Made by a program: the position numbers and the translations under genes
The notes under the pieces: model-generated
The model's database searches: none
Told to the model about the DNA's origin: nothing
Seen by the model: only the letters and a program-made list of their open reading frames with translations
Part shown: positions 41,748 to 51,457 of the stretch, piece by piece
How positions within the stretch are numbered: position 1 is the stretch's first letter
Layout: every line of letters starts with the position of its first letter
Assembly (NCBI GenBank): GCA_934654625.1
Contig: CAKUGM010000002.1
Coordinates: forward strand, 1 to 64,000
DNA length: 64,000 nt
Source: an uncultured Collinsella sp.
GTDB lineage: Bacteria; Actinomycetota; Coriobacteriia; Coriobacteriales; Coriobacteriaceae
Direction: 5' to 3'

Positions 41748-43010
41748 CTACGAGAGCACGATGCCCTTGGCCCAGCCCCAGCGCGGCGTGACAACCGTGC
41801 CGTAGAAGTTGATCCAATAGTCGGCGGAACAGGTGCGGATGTAGCCGATGTTGTCCATGACGGTGCCGCCGCCCACGTAGATTCCCACGTGACCGTAGAT
41901 GGCGCCGGCGCTCGTAAAGGGGTGCGAGGAGACGGCGATGATCATACCGGTCTTCAGGTTGCTGCGGTTTGAGCTGTAGCAGTAGTTGGCATACATATCG
42001 CAGGCGTTGCCGGGGACGTTGCCCAGGCCTGCGTTGCAAAAGACGTCTGCCACCCACCAAGCGCACAGGCCCGAGCCTGGCGAGGGAGTGTGCTGCGCCC
42101 AGTAGACGACCTTGGAAGCGGAACCTGTGCCGCCGCCACCCGTGCCGCCGCTGCCGGAGCCCGAGCTGCTCGACCCGCCCGAGGATCCGGAGCCGCCAGT
42201 CGACCCGGAACCGCTCGACTGTTGGGCTTTCTTTGCCTCTTCCGCGCGCTTGCGAGCGGCCTCTTCGTCTTGCTGGGAGGCGAGCAGCTCGGCGTCGCGC
42301 TTTGCCATCAGCTCTTTAACGTCAGAATCGAGGCCGTTGAGAATGGTCTGGACCTCGTCCTTCTTGGCGCTCATCTCGTTGAGCTTTTGAGTCTGCTCGT
42401 CTTTCAGTGCTTCAAGGTCGCTCTTTTGCTTTTCAAGCTCCTCCTTCTTTGCGGAGAGTTCGGCCTGGATCTCTTGGACCTCGGCGATCGTCGCGCGGTC
42501 GCGCTCGTTCATCTTGTCAAGGTAGTACACGTTCGAGATGAGCTCATCAAAAGAGGTGGAGGAGAGCAGGAGGGAGAGCGTGTCGTTGCCGCCGGTTTTA
42601 TAGCTCTCGCTCACGCGGGAGGAAAGGTTGCTCTGCTTTTGTTCGAGCTCTTCCTGCTTTTTCTCGATTTCTGCCTGAGTGGCATCGATGTCGTTTTGCA
42701 CCGACTCGATGTCGCCCATGGTCTTGTTAAGGTCCTCGGCGAGCGCTTGATATTCACTGGCGATCGCATTGAGCTGGCTTTGGACCTCGTTGTACTTTGC
42801 CTGGGCGTTGTTGAGGGCATCGGTGGTCTCTTTGGTAGCCGAAGCTGCCGAGGCGGTGCGCGGGATGCCATAGAGCACGGCGGCGGCTGCGGCGCCAAAG
42901 GCGAACTTGAGCGCCTCGCGGCGCGTCATTCCATATGAGATGTAAGAGGTTGATTTAACGTACTTGGCGTTAGCCTTCGGGCTATCGCCTTTGCACGGAT
43001 GCTGTGACAT
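41748..43010 (-). CDS. Secreted coiled-coil peptidoglycan hydrolase with CHAP-like domain (CwlO/PcsB-type)
   Basis: A 420-residue protein. The N-terminus carries MTRREALKFAFGAAAAAVLYG, a twin-arginine-like signal, at about residue 28. Residues about 60-270 form a long antiparallel coiled coil (KQEELEQKQSNLSSRVSES..., DKMNERDRATIAEVQEI) of the CwlO/PcsB/RipC type. A Gly/Ser linker (about 275-310) leads to a C-terminal CHAP-like domain with the nucleophile in SGLCAWWVADVF and the His in IYGHVGIYVGGG. FtsEX-type activation is the precedent for this architecture, but no ftsEX is in the window. The ATG follows GGAG by 5 nt. Confidence 0.88.
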   Translation of the reverse strand: MSQHPCKGDSPKANAKYVKSTSYISYGMTRREALKFAFGAAAAAVLYGIPRTASAASATKETTDALNNAQAKYNEVQSQLNAIASEYQALAEDLNKTMGDIESVQNDIDATQAEIEKKQEELEQKQSNLSSRVSESYKTGGNDTLSLLLSSTSFDELISNVYYLDKMNERDRATIAEVQEIQAELSAKKEELEKQKSDLEALKDEQTQKLNEMSAKKDEVQTILNGLDSDVKELMAKRDAELLASQQDEEAARKRAEEAKKAQQSSGSGSTGGSGSSGGSSSSGSGSGGTGGGGTGSASKVVYWAQHTPSPGSGLCAWWVADVFCNAGLGNVPGNACDMYANYCYSSNRSNLKTGMIIAVSSHPFTSAGAIYGHVGIYVGGGTVMDNIGYIRTCSADYWINFYGTVVTPRWGWAKGIVLS

Positions 43011-43203
43011 ACGTTCTCCATTGGTTGTTCGTTTATATGTCGGGAGCGCTATATGTGTATCTAGAATAGCTTATTTTGGGAAGCTCGTTAAGTTTTCCAT
43101 CAAGCGTCGACGCCGGAGCCGTCGCGAATGCCGCCACGCGGTATAGCATCCGGGGGCTTGCGGTATAGTCTAGGCAGTTTATTTAGATTCAAGGCGGTAT
43201 ACC

Positions 43204-44166
43204 ATGCATGAATTTGACGATTGCTTCGATACTAATTTCCTGTGCGTTCTCGCATCGGTTGTGGGCGAGGACGGCGTGCTGATGGCCGAGCCCATGCGCG
43301 ACCACACGACGTTTAAGATCGGCGGTCCCGCCGATGCGATGATTCTGCCGCGCACACGCGACGAGCTGGTACGCGTGCTCGACATCTGCCTGACGGGAGG
43401 CGTTCCCTGCGAGATCGTAGGCAACGGATCGGACCTGTTGGTGGGGGATCGCGGGCTGCGCGGCGCATGCGTGCTTCTGCGCGATAACTATAGCGAGGTG
43501 ACGATTGCCGGCCAGCGCGTTCATGCCGAGGCCGGAGCGCTTTTGCGCGATGTGGCGCTTGCTGCCGCCGATGCCGGCCTTTCCGGCTTGGAGCCCCTGT
43601 GGGGCATCCCGGCAACGGTGGGCGGTGCCTGCTTTATGAACGCCGGCGCGTACGATTCCTGCACGGCGAACGTTTTGGAATCCGTCGAGGTCTACATTCC
43701 CGGTACTCAGCTTGAGGATGGCACCCGTGCGAGCGGCCAGGTCCGTACGGTTCCCGTGGCGGATCTTGGCATGGGATACCGCAAAAGCCGCATCCACGAC
43801 GAGGGCTGGATCGTGCTCTCCGCGACGTTTTCCTTGACGCCCGACGATCCGGATATGATTCGCCGCGCGATGGACGATTACCAAGCGCGCCGCGAGGAAA
43901 AGCAGCCGCTTGAGATGCCGAGCGCCGGTTCGACCTTTAAGCGCCCCGAGGGGTACTTCGCGGGTAAGCTCATCATGGACGCGGGCCTGCGTGGCGTGCG
44001 CGTGGGCGGGGCTCAGGTGTCCGAGAAGCATTGCGGCTTCGTGGTCAACGCCGATCATGCCTCTGCTGCCGATGTCTGCGCGCTTATCGAGCATATTCAA
44101 GAGCAGGTCAAGAACCAGTTTGGCGTCGATCTTGAACCTGAGGTACGCCGCATCGGCGAGTTCTGA
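43204..44166 (+). CDS. murB: UDP-N-acetylenolpyruvoylglucosamine reductase
   Basis: A 320-residue FAD enzyme reducing UDP-GlcNAc-enolpyruvate to UDP-MurNAc, the second step of peptidoglycan precursor synthesis. The FAD-binding N-terminal domain shows DHTTFKIGGPADAM and EIVGNGSDLLVGDRGLRG; GIPATVGGACFMNAGAY and the late PSAGSTFKRPEGYFAGKLI (catalytic Ser) with GAQVSEKHCGFVVN are characteristic. Length fits type II MurB. It is convergent with pknB. Confidence 0.95.
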   Translation: MHEFDDCFDTNFLCVLASVVGEDGVLMAEPMRDHTTFKIGGPADAMILPRTRDELVRVLDICLTGGVPCEIVGNGSDLLVGDRGLRGACVLLRDNYSEVTIAGQRVHAEAGALLRDVALAAADAGLSGLEPLWGIPATVGGACFMNAGAYDSCTANVLESVEVYIPGTQLEDGTRASGQVRTVPVADLGMGYRKSRIHDEGWIVLSATFSLTPDDPDMIRRAMDDYQARREEKQPLEMPSAGSTFKRPEGYFAGKLIMDAGLRGVRVGGAQVSEKHCGFVVNADHASAADVCALIEHIQEQVKNQFGVDLEPEVRRIGEF

Positions 44167-44311
44167 TTCGCATTACGATAAAAAGGGCGGAACGGCCCGA
44201 TGCGCTGCTCCGCCATCACATGATGGGTCCTGTGCGTCCGCCGCTCTCGCGGGCGTGCAGGGCCCATTTCGCCAACACGGTATGTTCCGCGCGGCCGGTG
44301 AAGGCCGTCAT

Positions 44312-44346
44312 ACAAAAAAGAGCGCATCCCGAAGGGGATGCGCTCC
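44312..44346 (-). terminator. Intrinsic terminator of the cell-wall kinase operon
   Basis: GAGCGCATCCC and GGGATGCGCTC form an 11-bp stem; on the minus strand it is followed by TTTTTTG. It closes the operon that begins at 54259. Confidence 0.92.
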
Positions 44347-44371
44347 TGCGTTCGCGCGATGTGAACTTGGC

Positions 44372-46312
44372 TTAGTTAGCAGGTCCGGATGAGATATAGA
44401 GGATGATCACCGTGCCTGCAGGCTGTTTGCCACCAGGGCTGTACTTGATGACATGGCCCTCTTCGACCGAACTGTTGGACTGCTCACGAGGATCGTATTT
44501 GAGACCGGCGTTGGCGATAGCGTCTTCTGCTTCCTGCGCGCTCATGCCCGTCAGGCCCAGGGCGTCGACATCGACCTCATCGCTCGAGGTGTCTTTGCCC
44601 TCGGAGATGTAGATGGTAACCGTCGAACCCTTCTTGGCGGTGCCGGTGGGGCTTTGCTTCATGACGTAGCCCTTGGCGTAGGTATCGCTTGTGCCGCCGC
44701 TCTCGACGTTGACGCTAAAGCCGGCGTTGCTGAGTGTGTTGGTGGCATCGCTTTCGGACTTGCCCACAACGCCGGGGACCGAATCGGTCTCGGGGCCGGA
44801 GGAAAGAACGATGTCGACCTTAGAGCCCTTGTCGACCTTTTCGCCAGCCTTGGGGCTTTGGTCGACGATCTTGCCCTCGTCGGCGTCGTTTGCTTCCTGC
44901 GTCGTGCTTCCCACGGTAAGGCCGGCGTCCTCAATCATCTTCTTTGCGGCATCGAGGTCAGCTGCGGTCGAAAGGTCGGGGACCTCGACTTGATCGATGG
45001 GCTTCGGGCCCTTGGAGATCACGATGTCGATCTTCGAACCGGCGGCAGCGGTCTTGCCACCATCGGGCGTCTGCTCGCACACCTGTCCCTCGGGGTACTG
45101 GTCGTTGTAGCTTTGGTTTACATTGCCCGGCTCAAAACCGCTGTCCTTGATGCTGGCGACGGCGGCTTCCTGCTCCATGCCCAAGAGGTTGGGGACGTTC
45201 TTTTGCTCTCCGCCGTTCATGAGACCCGAGACGGCAAAGATGGCGATGGCTACAAAGGCGACGACCGCGACCACAATAGCGGCGATCTTGCCCTTGCCCA
45301 TGCCGTGCTTCTCGTTGTCGTAAGAGCTGGTGTTGATCTGATTCGTGGGATGAATCACGGGATTGGATGCCGTGTCACCGGGGGCGGTAGGACGCACCAT
45401 GGTCTGCGTCTTGTCGCCCATGCGCATCGCCTCGGTGCCGCCGCCTGCCACGGCGCCGATAACGCGGGTGGGCTCGGGGACGTCCACGGTACGGCCGGCG
45501 AGATAGGAGTTGAGGACTTGGCGCAGCTCATCTGCCGTCTGGAAGCGGTTTGCGGGATCTTTTTCCATGCACTTGAGGATGATGCGCTCAAGATCGCCGT
45601 CGACGTTGGAGTTGATCTGGCTCGGCGGAATGGGGAGCTCGTTGACCTGCTTCAGGGCAACAGAGATGGCGTCGTCACCGTCGAAAGGCACGCGGCCGGT
45701 GGCGCACTCGTACATCACGACACCGAGCGAGTAGATATCGGAGGTGGGGCCGAGGTCCTGGCCGCGCGTCTGCTCGGGGCTTACGTAGTGGGCGGTGCCC
45801 AAGACGTTGTTGTCCTGCGTGAGGTGGCTGTTCTTTGCGCGAGCGATACCAAAGTCCATCACCTTGATGTTGCCGTCGGGCTGCACCATGATGTTCTGCG
45901 GCTTGATGTCGCGGTGGATGATCTCGTGCTTATGGGCGATCGAGAGCGCTCCGCAAATTTGGGAACCGATCTGTGCGACCTTCTTGGGGTCAAGAGCGCC
46001 GTGGCTGCGCACGCCGCTCTTGAGGTCGGTGCCGTGCAGAAGCTCCATGACGATGTAATAGGTGTCACCGTCTTTGCCCCAGTCGTAGACGCCTACGATG
46101 TAGGGGCTCTGCAGGGCTGCGGCTGCCTGGGCTTCCTGCTTGAAGCGCGCGGCGAATGTGGGGTCGCCTGCATACTGGGGCAGCATGATCTTGACCGCTA
46201 CGGCACGGTTCAAAACCTGGTCTTGGGCACGGAACACCGTGGCCATTCCACCGGTCCCGACCTTCTCTTTAAGGAGGTACCTACCTCCCAGCAAGTGCTG
46301 TTGCTCCGCCAT
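44372..46312 (-). CDS. pknB: PASTA-domain Ser/Thr protein kinase (PknB/Stk1 type)
   Basis: A 646-residue kinase. The cytosolic kinase domain (about 10-270) is complete: VGTGGMATVF loop, VAVKIM lysine, IHRDIKPQN catalytic loop, DFGIAR and YVSPEQ. A basic/Thr juxtamembrane linker (about 275-345) precedes one membrane helix (IAAIVVAVVAFVAIAIFAVSG), followed by four extracellular PASTA repeats (starting near 380, 450, 515 and 580), which sense lipid II or muropeptides. It is the last gene of the operon after the SEDS-PBP fusion, matching the PknB/PstP/FHA cell-wall control module of Actinomycetota. Confidence 0.95.
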   Translation of the reverse strand: MAEQQHLLGGRYLLKEKVGTGGMATVFRAQDQVLNRAVAVKIMLPQYAGDPTFAARFKQEAQAAAALQSPYIVGVYDWGKDGDTYYIVMELLHGTDLKSGVRSHGALDPKKVAQIGSQICGALSIAHKHEIIHRDIKPQNIMVQPDGNIKVMDFGIARAKNSHLTQDNNVLGTAHYVSPEQTRGQDLGPTSDIYSLGVVMYECATGRVPFDGDDAISVALKQVNELPIPPSQINSNVDGDLERIILKCMEKDPANRFQTADELRQVLNSYLAGRTVDVPEPTRVIGAVAGGGTEAMRMGDKTQTMVRPTAPGDTASNPVIHPTNQINTSSYDNEKHGMGKGKIAAIVVAVVAFVAIAIFAVSGLMNGGEQKNVPNLLGMEQEAAVASIKDSGFEPGNVNQSYNDQYPEGQVCEQTPDGGKTAAAGSKIDIVISKGPKPIDQVEVPDLSTAADLDAAKKMIEDAGLTVGSTTQEANDADEGKIVDQSPKAGEKVDKGSKVDIVLSSGPETDSVPGVVGKSESDATNTLSNAGFSVNVESGGTSDTYAKGYVMKQSPTGTAKKGSTVTIYISEGKDTSSDEVDVDALGLTGMSAQEAEDAIANAGLKYDPREQSNSSVEEGHVIKYSPGGKQPAGTVIILYISSGPAN

Positions 46313-46362
46313 TCTTACTCCTCACACTTCAAATGCATCGTCTGCATGGTATTCATATATCA

Positions 46363-49254
46363 TCACGCACCCTGAACGGCCAAGGCTACCTTGAGAACCT
46401 GACCGGCAAGGGCGGCGGCATTGGGCTCGTCGCTGTCTTCGTCGTAATTCTCAAGCATAACGGAAATAGCCACGGTGGGCGTATCGTAGGGCGCAAAGCC
46501 AACAAAGACCGAGTTAATCGTGCTCGACCCGACCTCTGCGGTTCCGGTCTTGCCGGCGACCTTGACGCCGGAGACCTGGGCGAGCGTGCCGGTGCCGTCT
46601 TCGACAACCGCGAGCATGGCCTCTTTGACCTTTGCGGCGGTGTCGGCGCTGACGGCCTGGCCGAGCGAACGCGACTGGGTGGTTTTAACCACGGTGCCCT
46701 CGGGCGAAAGCGTCTGGGAAACAATGTAGGGGTTCATGGCGATACCGTTGTTGGCGATCGCGGCGGCGATCACGGCGTTTTGCATCACCGTGGTCTGCGG
46801 GCCGGGTGTGTGGCCCTGGCCGACGGGCTGGCCGGCGCCCGCCCAAGCGAGCTCCCATTCCGTCATCTCGCTAGCGTCGGGGATGATGGACTCCGCGGTT
46901 CCAAAATCCTGACCAAGTGACTGACCGTAGCCGAAGGCGCGTGCGTACTGTGTGAGCATGTCGGCTCCGATATCGGTGGCGAGCTGGCCAAAGGCGACGT
47001 TGGACGAGAGCGCGAAGGCGCGCTTGAGGCTCACGGTGCCGTGATCGGCATTGAGGTGGTTGGTGACGTCGGCGTTACCGATCTTCATAGACGAGGGCGA
47101 CTCGAACTCTTGGCCGAGGGTCGTCTTGCCCGAGTCGAGCGCAGCGGCAAGCGTGACGACCTTGAACGTGGAGCCGGGCGTGTAGAGCGACTGCGTGGTG
47201 CGGTCGACGAGCGAGCCTTCGGTCGCACCGCTATTTTCGCCCATGAGCTCGTCGATGTTCGAATTATCGTAGCTGGGGGCACTTGCCTTGGCGAGCACGG
47301 CTCCGGTGCGCGGGTCGAGCACCACGATAGCGCCCTTCTTGCCGGCGAGCGCCTGCTCGGCAGCCTGCTGGATGCTCGAGTTGATGGTGAGCTTCACCGT
47401 GTTGCCGGGCTGGGTGATGCCGGCAAGCGAGTTGACGGCGTTCTTCCAGCTGGAATAATCGCGCGAGCCGGTGAGGGTCTCGTTCATGGAGGCCTCGATA
47501 CCGGTGGAGCCGTATTGCGTGGAGTAGTAGCCCACCGTGTGAGCGGCGAGGTTGCCGTTGGGGTAGGAGCGCGAGTAGGTGCCGTCGGCATTTTGGACGG
47601 ATTCGGCAAGCGTCACGCCATCGGAAGTGATGATCGAGCCACGCTTGACGTAGGCGGCACGCATGATGGTGTGGTTGTTGCTCGACATATTCTGGATGTT
47701 CTTGGCCTGGAACACCTGGACATAGGTGAGGTTGCCGATGAGGATGGCGAACAGGCCGGTGAAGACGAACACCGTGACCGTGAGGCGCTTTGCGAGCGCG
47801 ACACGGCCGAGCACGCCGGATTCGGGCGTGTCGAGCAGGCGGCGGCGCATGCGCGAATTGGGGCGAGCGTGCGAACCTGCGGCACCAGTGCCACCCGTGA
47901 AGAACCTCGTGCCGTTCTTGCTGGTAGAGGCACCTGCAACAGCACTATCGGGGAGCGCTGTGGAGATGCCCGTGCCTGCGAGCTCGACGCTGCGGCCGGT
48001 GGCCTCATCGCCAGCGCGCATAAGCAGCGCCACGATGATGAAGCTTGCAAGCAGCGAGGAGCCGCCCTGGCTCATGAAGGGCAGGGTGACGCCGGTAAGC
48101 GGGATGAGCTTGGTCACGCCGCCGACGATCAGGAATGCCTGGAACGAGATGGCTGCGGTAAGACCGGTGGCAGTAAAGGCGGCAAGGTCGGACTTAGCGC
48201 GTGCGGCAGTGGTGAGGCCGCGAACGGCAAAGAGCATGAAGCCGAGCAAAACCGCGGCACCACCGAGCAGGCCCATCTCTTCGCCGATGGCAGAGAAGAT
48301 GAAGTCGGACTCGACGACGGGGATGAGCTTGGCCAGGCCCTTGCCCACGCCGACGCCGAACAGGCCGCCATCAGCGAGGGAATAGAGCGACTGCACGATC
48401 TGGTAACCCTTGTTTTGCGCGTCGGCAAACGGATTGAGCCAAACCTGGAAACGCACCTGGACGTGGGAGAGGAAGTGATAAGCGCCCACGGCTCCAACGC
48501 CTAGCAGGAAAAAGCCGATAACCACGTAGGAGACGCGCCCGGTTGCCGCGTAGAGCATCATCAAGAAGATGGTGTAGAACAGCAACGCCGAGCCCAGGTC
48601 GCGCTCGAAGACGACGACCAAAAGGCAAACGCCCCACACGAGGAACAGCGGGGTGAGCAGACGCAGGCGCGGAACCTTGAAGCCCAGAATCGAATGGCTG
48701 GAGATCGAGAGGAGCTCGCGGTTTTCCGAAAGGTAGCCGGCGAGGAACAAGACGATGAAGATCTTGGCGAACTCACCGGGCTGGATGGTGAACGAACCGA
48801 TCCTAATCCACAGCTTGGAGCCGTAGATCTCGGTACCGATGAACATCGGCAAGATGAGCAGCAGGATACCGATGGCACCGAACGTGTACTTATAGCGCTT
48901 CACGATGTCGAGATTTTTGACCAGCGCGAGCGTGATGATCATGAGCGCGATGGACGCAAACAGGATGATCAGCTGGCTCATGGCGAGGCTCGGTGCCAAA
49001 CGCGTGACAAAGGTGATGCCGATACCCGAAAGGAGAAAGACGACGGGCAGGATCGCCGGATCGGCACCGGGTGCGAAAATGCGCGCTGCGATGTGCGCCG
49101 CGGTGAAGGCGGCGAACAGGCCAATGGGCACGGCGAGCGTTTGGAATGAAAGCGCGGCACCGGTGCCTGTGACGTAAAGTGCGTACAGGAGCGTTACCGG
49201 GAACGCGGAAGCGATGAGCAAGAAAAGCTCGGTATTGCGGCGGCTTCCCATCAT
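46363..49254 (-). CDS. SEDS glycosyltransferase (RodA/FtsW) fused to class B penicillin-binding protein
   Basis: One continuous 963-residue frame. Residues about 1-420 are a SEDS polymerase with about ten to twelve membrane helices, including [21 protein letters not shown] and [12 protein letters not shown] and the late PFMSQGGSS. After a soluble linker (about 420-490) comes a membrane anchor ([21 protein letters not shown]) and a class B PBP. Its transpeptidase has SxxK in PGSTFKVV (Ser about 694), SxN in LSSNVAF (about 748) and KTG in AGKTGTAE (about 902). In relatives, RodA and PbpA are separate neighbours that form a complex; here they are one polypeptide. The PBP dimerisation region appears short. 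It overlaps the phosphatase gene by 4 nt. Confidence 0.92.
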   Translation of the reverse strand: MMGSRRNTELFLLIASAFPVTLLYALYVTGTGAALSFQTLAVPIGLFAAFTAAHIAARIFAPGADPAILPVVFLLSGIGITFVTRLAPSLAMSQLIILFASIALMIITLALVKNLDIVKRYKYTFGAIGILLLILPMFIGTEIYGSKLWIRIGSFTIQPGEFAKIFIVLFLAGYLSENRELLSISSHSILGFKVPRLRLLTPLFLVWGVCLLVVVFERDLGSALLFYTIFLMMLYAATGRVSYVVIGFFLLGVGAVGAYHFLSHVQVRFQVWLNPFADAQNKGYQIVQSLYSLADGGLFGVGVGKGLAKLIPVVESDFIFSAIGEEMGLLGGAAVLLGFMLFAVRGLTTAARAKSDLAAFTATGLTAAISFQAFLIVGGVTKLIPLTGVTLPFMSQGGSSLLASFIIVALLMRAGDEATGRSVELAGTGISTALPDSAVAGASTSKNGTRFFTGGTGAAGSHARPNSRMRRRLLDTPESGVLGRVALAKRLTVTVFVFTGLFAILIGNLTYVQVFQAKNIQNMSSNNHTIMRAAYVKRGSIITSDGVTLAESVQNADGTYSRSYPNGNLAAHTVGYYSTQYGSTGIEASMNETLTGSRDYSSWKNAVNSLAGITQPGNTVKLTINSSIQQAAEQALAGKKGAIVVLDPRTGAVLAKASAPSYDNSNIDELMGENSGATEGSLVDRTTQSLYTPGSTFKVVTLAAALDSGKTTLGQEFESPSSMKIGNADVTNHLNADHGTVSLKRAFALSSNVAFGQLATDIGADMLTQYARAFGYGQSLGQDFGTAESIIPDASEMTEWELAWAGAGQPVGQGHTPGPQTTVMQNAVIAAAIANNGIAMNPYIVSQTLSPEGTVVKTTQSRSLGQAVSADTAAKVKEAMLAVVEDGTGTLAQVSGVKVAGKTGTAEVGSSTINSVFVGFAPYDTPTVAISVMLENYDEDSDEPNAAALAGQVLKVALAVQGA

Positions 49255-51038
49255 GCGCCTCCTTTGGTGGTTTGAGTCGTATCGGTCGTATCGGTTGCAG
49301 CGGAGCTGCCGGTGTTTGCGGGGTCGGTGCTTCCCGAATCGGTGTCTCCCGCGTCTGCGTCCGCGCTCTTGCGAATTGCCTCTGCGGTAATCACCTGCTG
49401 GGTTTCGGCGGCATCGATCTGGGCGCGGTATTCCGAGACCGTGTTGCGCGCGTCTTCGAGGCTATCCTGCGCGATTCCCTCTTCAAGACGATTGCGCGTG
49501 TCGTCGGGCAGGTCGGAAAGCTTGACCGACGTGGTGTCTTCTATGTGGTAGAGCTTTATGCCCAAGAAGTCGGCGTGGATGCCCATGTAGATCGCTACGG
49601 TGTCGTCGTTGTTCACGCCCAAGAAAACAGAGTGGGCGATAGAGATGGCGGCGATAACGCCCGCGAGGACAAGCGCGACCACGAGCGCGATGACCGCGGC
49701 TATGAGGTTTCGGCGGCGCTTGCTGATGAGCGTCTTGATGCGCCCATCGTCCACCACGTCGACCACGACGACGGTCACGTTGTCGCCGCCGCCGGCGGCA
49801 AGCGCCGCGTCCACCAAGTTGTCGGTGCAGATCTGCGCGGTAGAGGACTGCGACGCGATGGTCTCGATATCTCCATCGGGGACCATGCTCGAAAGACCGT
49901 CTGAGCATAGGATCAGGCGGTCGCCTTCTTCGATATTGAGCTGGAAGTGATCGGCGTACATGGCGGGGTCGGAGCCGAGCGCGCGGGTAATGACCGAGCG
50001 GTTGGGGTGCACGCGTGCTTCGTCTGCGGTGATCTCGCCCGCGTCCACGAGCTCCTCGACATAGGAATGGTCGCGGGTTACGCGGATGAGGGTGCCCTCA
50101 TGTAGCAGGTATGCGCGCGAGTCGCCCACATGGGCGATGGCGATAGTGTTGCCTTCGATATAGGCGCAGGTCGCGGTACAGCCCATGCCGGATTTGCCCA
50201 GGCCGTTAGCTGCGGCTTCGATGATGGCGGCGTTGGCCGCTTCGACCGATGCGGCGAGGAGCGCTGGGTCGGCGGCATTCGGGGAGGTTTTGGCGATGGT
50301 TTCCACGGCAAGCGAAGACGCGACCTCGCCGGCGGCGTGGCCGCCCATGCCGTCGCAGACGCAGAAAAGCGGCGACTGAACCAGGTAGGAGTCCTCGTTG
50401 TGCGAACGCACGCAGCCCACGTCGGAGCGGGCACCCCACATGAGCGTCGTGGTGGTGCCGGCGTCGTAGGTCGAATCGGTGTCGATGCGCTCTTCGGTGA
50501 TAGGTGCGAAGCTTTGCGTGCTGCCGGGATCTTTGAGCTGCGCTTCCACGGCTTTGACATCGATCTCGGCGGTATCGTCGAGCGAGGCCGTGGGCAGGGG
50601 GCGCGCCTCAGGCGCGGCGTGGGCCGGGACGACGGGTTCGCTTCCGAGCGCTGCGTCGGGTGCGTCGGACGTCTGCTCGGGGGCAGCCTCCGCGGGGACC
50701 TCGGCGCTGGGGGCTGCCTCTTCGCCAATCGAGGTGCTTTCCTCGGGCAAATCGACGTCTTCGTTCAAGATGTCGACAGCAGCGGCATGCACGGCAGCGT
50801 CCTCGTTCAAAATATCGAGGGCGGCGGCATGCACGGCGGTGCGGTCGGCATCATCGACGGGCGCGATGTCTTGAGGGGCGTCGATAGCGGGCTCTGCCAT
50901 GTGGGCCCCCATCGCCGGAACATCGGCGGCCTCGACCGGGGAGGGCGCCATATGGGCAGCGTGCAGGACTGGCTTGGCGTCATCGGCGCCAAGGTCGGCA
51001 GCGCCTTCGAAAGAGAGGTTGTTCTCCTCGTCGATCAT
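49251..51038 (-). CDS. PP2C-type Ser/Thr protein phosphatase (PstP-like) with long N-terminal extension
   Basis: A 595-residue protein. Residues about 1-205 are a Pro/Ala/Glu-rich extension with a repeated unit ([14 protein letters not shown] occurs nearly twice), absent from typical PstP. The PP2C domain follows with [37 protein letters not shown] and [12 protein letters not shown], all metal ligands intact. A membrane helix (about 460-480) and an extracytoplasmic acidic/Thr tail end the protein. It dephosphorylates the operon's kinases and targets. Start and stop overlap neighbours by 4 nt on each side. Confidence 0.92.
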   Translation of the reverse strand: MIDEENNLSFEGAADLGADDAKPVLHAAHMAPSPVEAADVPAMGAHMAEPAIDAPQDIAPVDDADRTAVHAAALDILNEDAAVHAAAVDILNEDVDLPEESTSIGEEAAPSAEVPAEAAPEQTSDAPDAALGSEPVVPAHAAPEARPLPTASLDDTAEIDVKAVEAQLKDPGSTQSFAPITEERIDTDSTYDAGTTTTLMWGARSDVGCVRSHNEDSYLVQSPLFCVCDGMGGHAAGEVASSLAVETIAKTSPNAADPALLAASVEAANAAIIEAAANGLGKSGMGCTATCAYIEGNTIAIAHVGDSRAYLLHEGTLIRVTRDHSYVEELVDAGEITADEARVHPNRSVITRALGSDPAMYADHFQLNIEEGDRLILCSDGLSSMVPDGDIETIASQSSTAQICTDNLVDAALAAGGGDNVTVVVVDVVDDGRIKTLISKRRRNLIAAVIALVVALVLAGVIAAISIAHSVFLGVNNDDTVAIYMGIHADFLGIKLYHIEDTTSVKLSDLPDDTRNRLEEGIAQDSLEDARNTVSEYRAQIDAAETQQVITAEAIRKSADADAGDTDSGSTDPANTGSSAATDTTDTTQTTKGGA

Positions 51039-51448
51039 CGGCGGTTCACTTTCATCACGACATCGCCGATTTGAACCTCGTCGCCCTCACGCAGGGTGGC
51101 GGGCTCGGTGAGCGTGCGGCCGTTAACAAGCGTTCCGTTCAGGGAATTGAGGTCTTCGATCACGAGGGCGGGACCCTGGGTGGTGAAGCGCGCATGCGAT
51201 GCCGAGACGAAGGGCTCGTTGATGCAGATGTCGGAAGAGGGCGAACGGCCCACGATCACAGGGCCGAGCATATCCACATGGATGCCGCGGATGCCACGCG
51301 GGCCCTTGTCGACGTCGATGGTCCAGATCGCCGAATCGCGGCGCTGGCCACGCACCAGTCCGACACCGGTCTTCATGACGGCGAACAGGAAGATATAGAG
51401 CAAAACGATGAGGACGATTCGTCCCGTGAACAAAACCAGATCGATCAT
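51035..51448 (-). CDS. FHA-domain membrane protein (FhaB/FipA-like)
   Basis: A 137-residue protein with one N-terminal membrane helix (about 5-25, LFTGRIVLIVLLYIFLFAVM) and a C-terminal FHA domain (VIVGRSPSSDICI, FVSASHARF, IEDLNSLNGTLVNG). The conserved G-R-S, S-x-x-H and N-G residues for phosphothreonine binding are all present. FhaB homologues bind phosphorylated PknB/PknA targets and link them to division. It lies 9 nt after FhaA and overlaps the phosphatase by 4 nt. Confidence 0.92.
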   Translation of the reverse strand: MIDLVLFTGRIVLIVLLYIFLFAVMKTGVGLVRGQRRDSAIWTIDVDKGPRGIRGIHVDMLGPVIVGRSPSSDICINEPFVSASHARFTTQGPALVIEDLNSLNGTLVNGRTLTEPATLREGDEVQIGDVVMKVNRR

Positions 51449-51457
51449 AAACTGCCT

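Noticed and set aside
44453-46375. Long plus-strand frame (640 codons) opposite pknB
   Set aside because: It mirrors the PASTA kinase gene and has no family signature or ribosome site.
47041-48504. Long plus-strand frame opposite the SEDS-PBP fusion
   Set aside because: Antisense low-complexity product; the minus strand carries all catalytic motifs.
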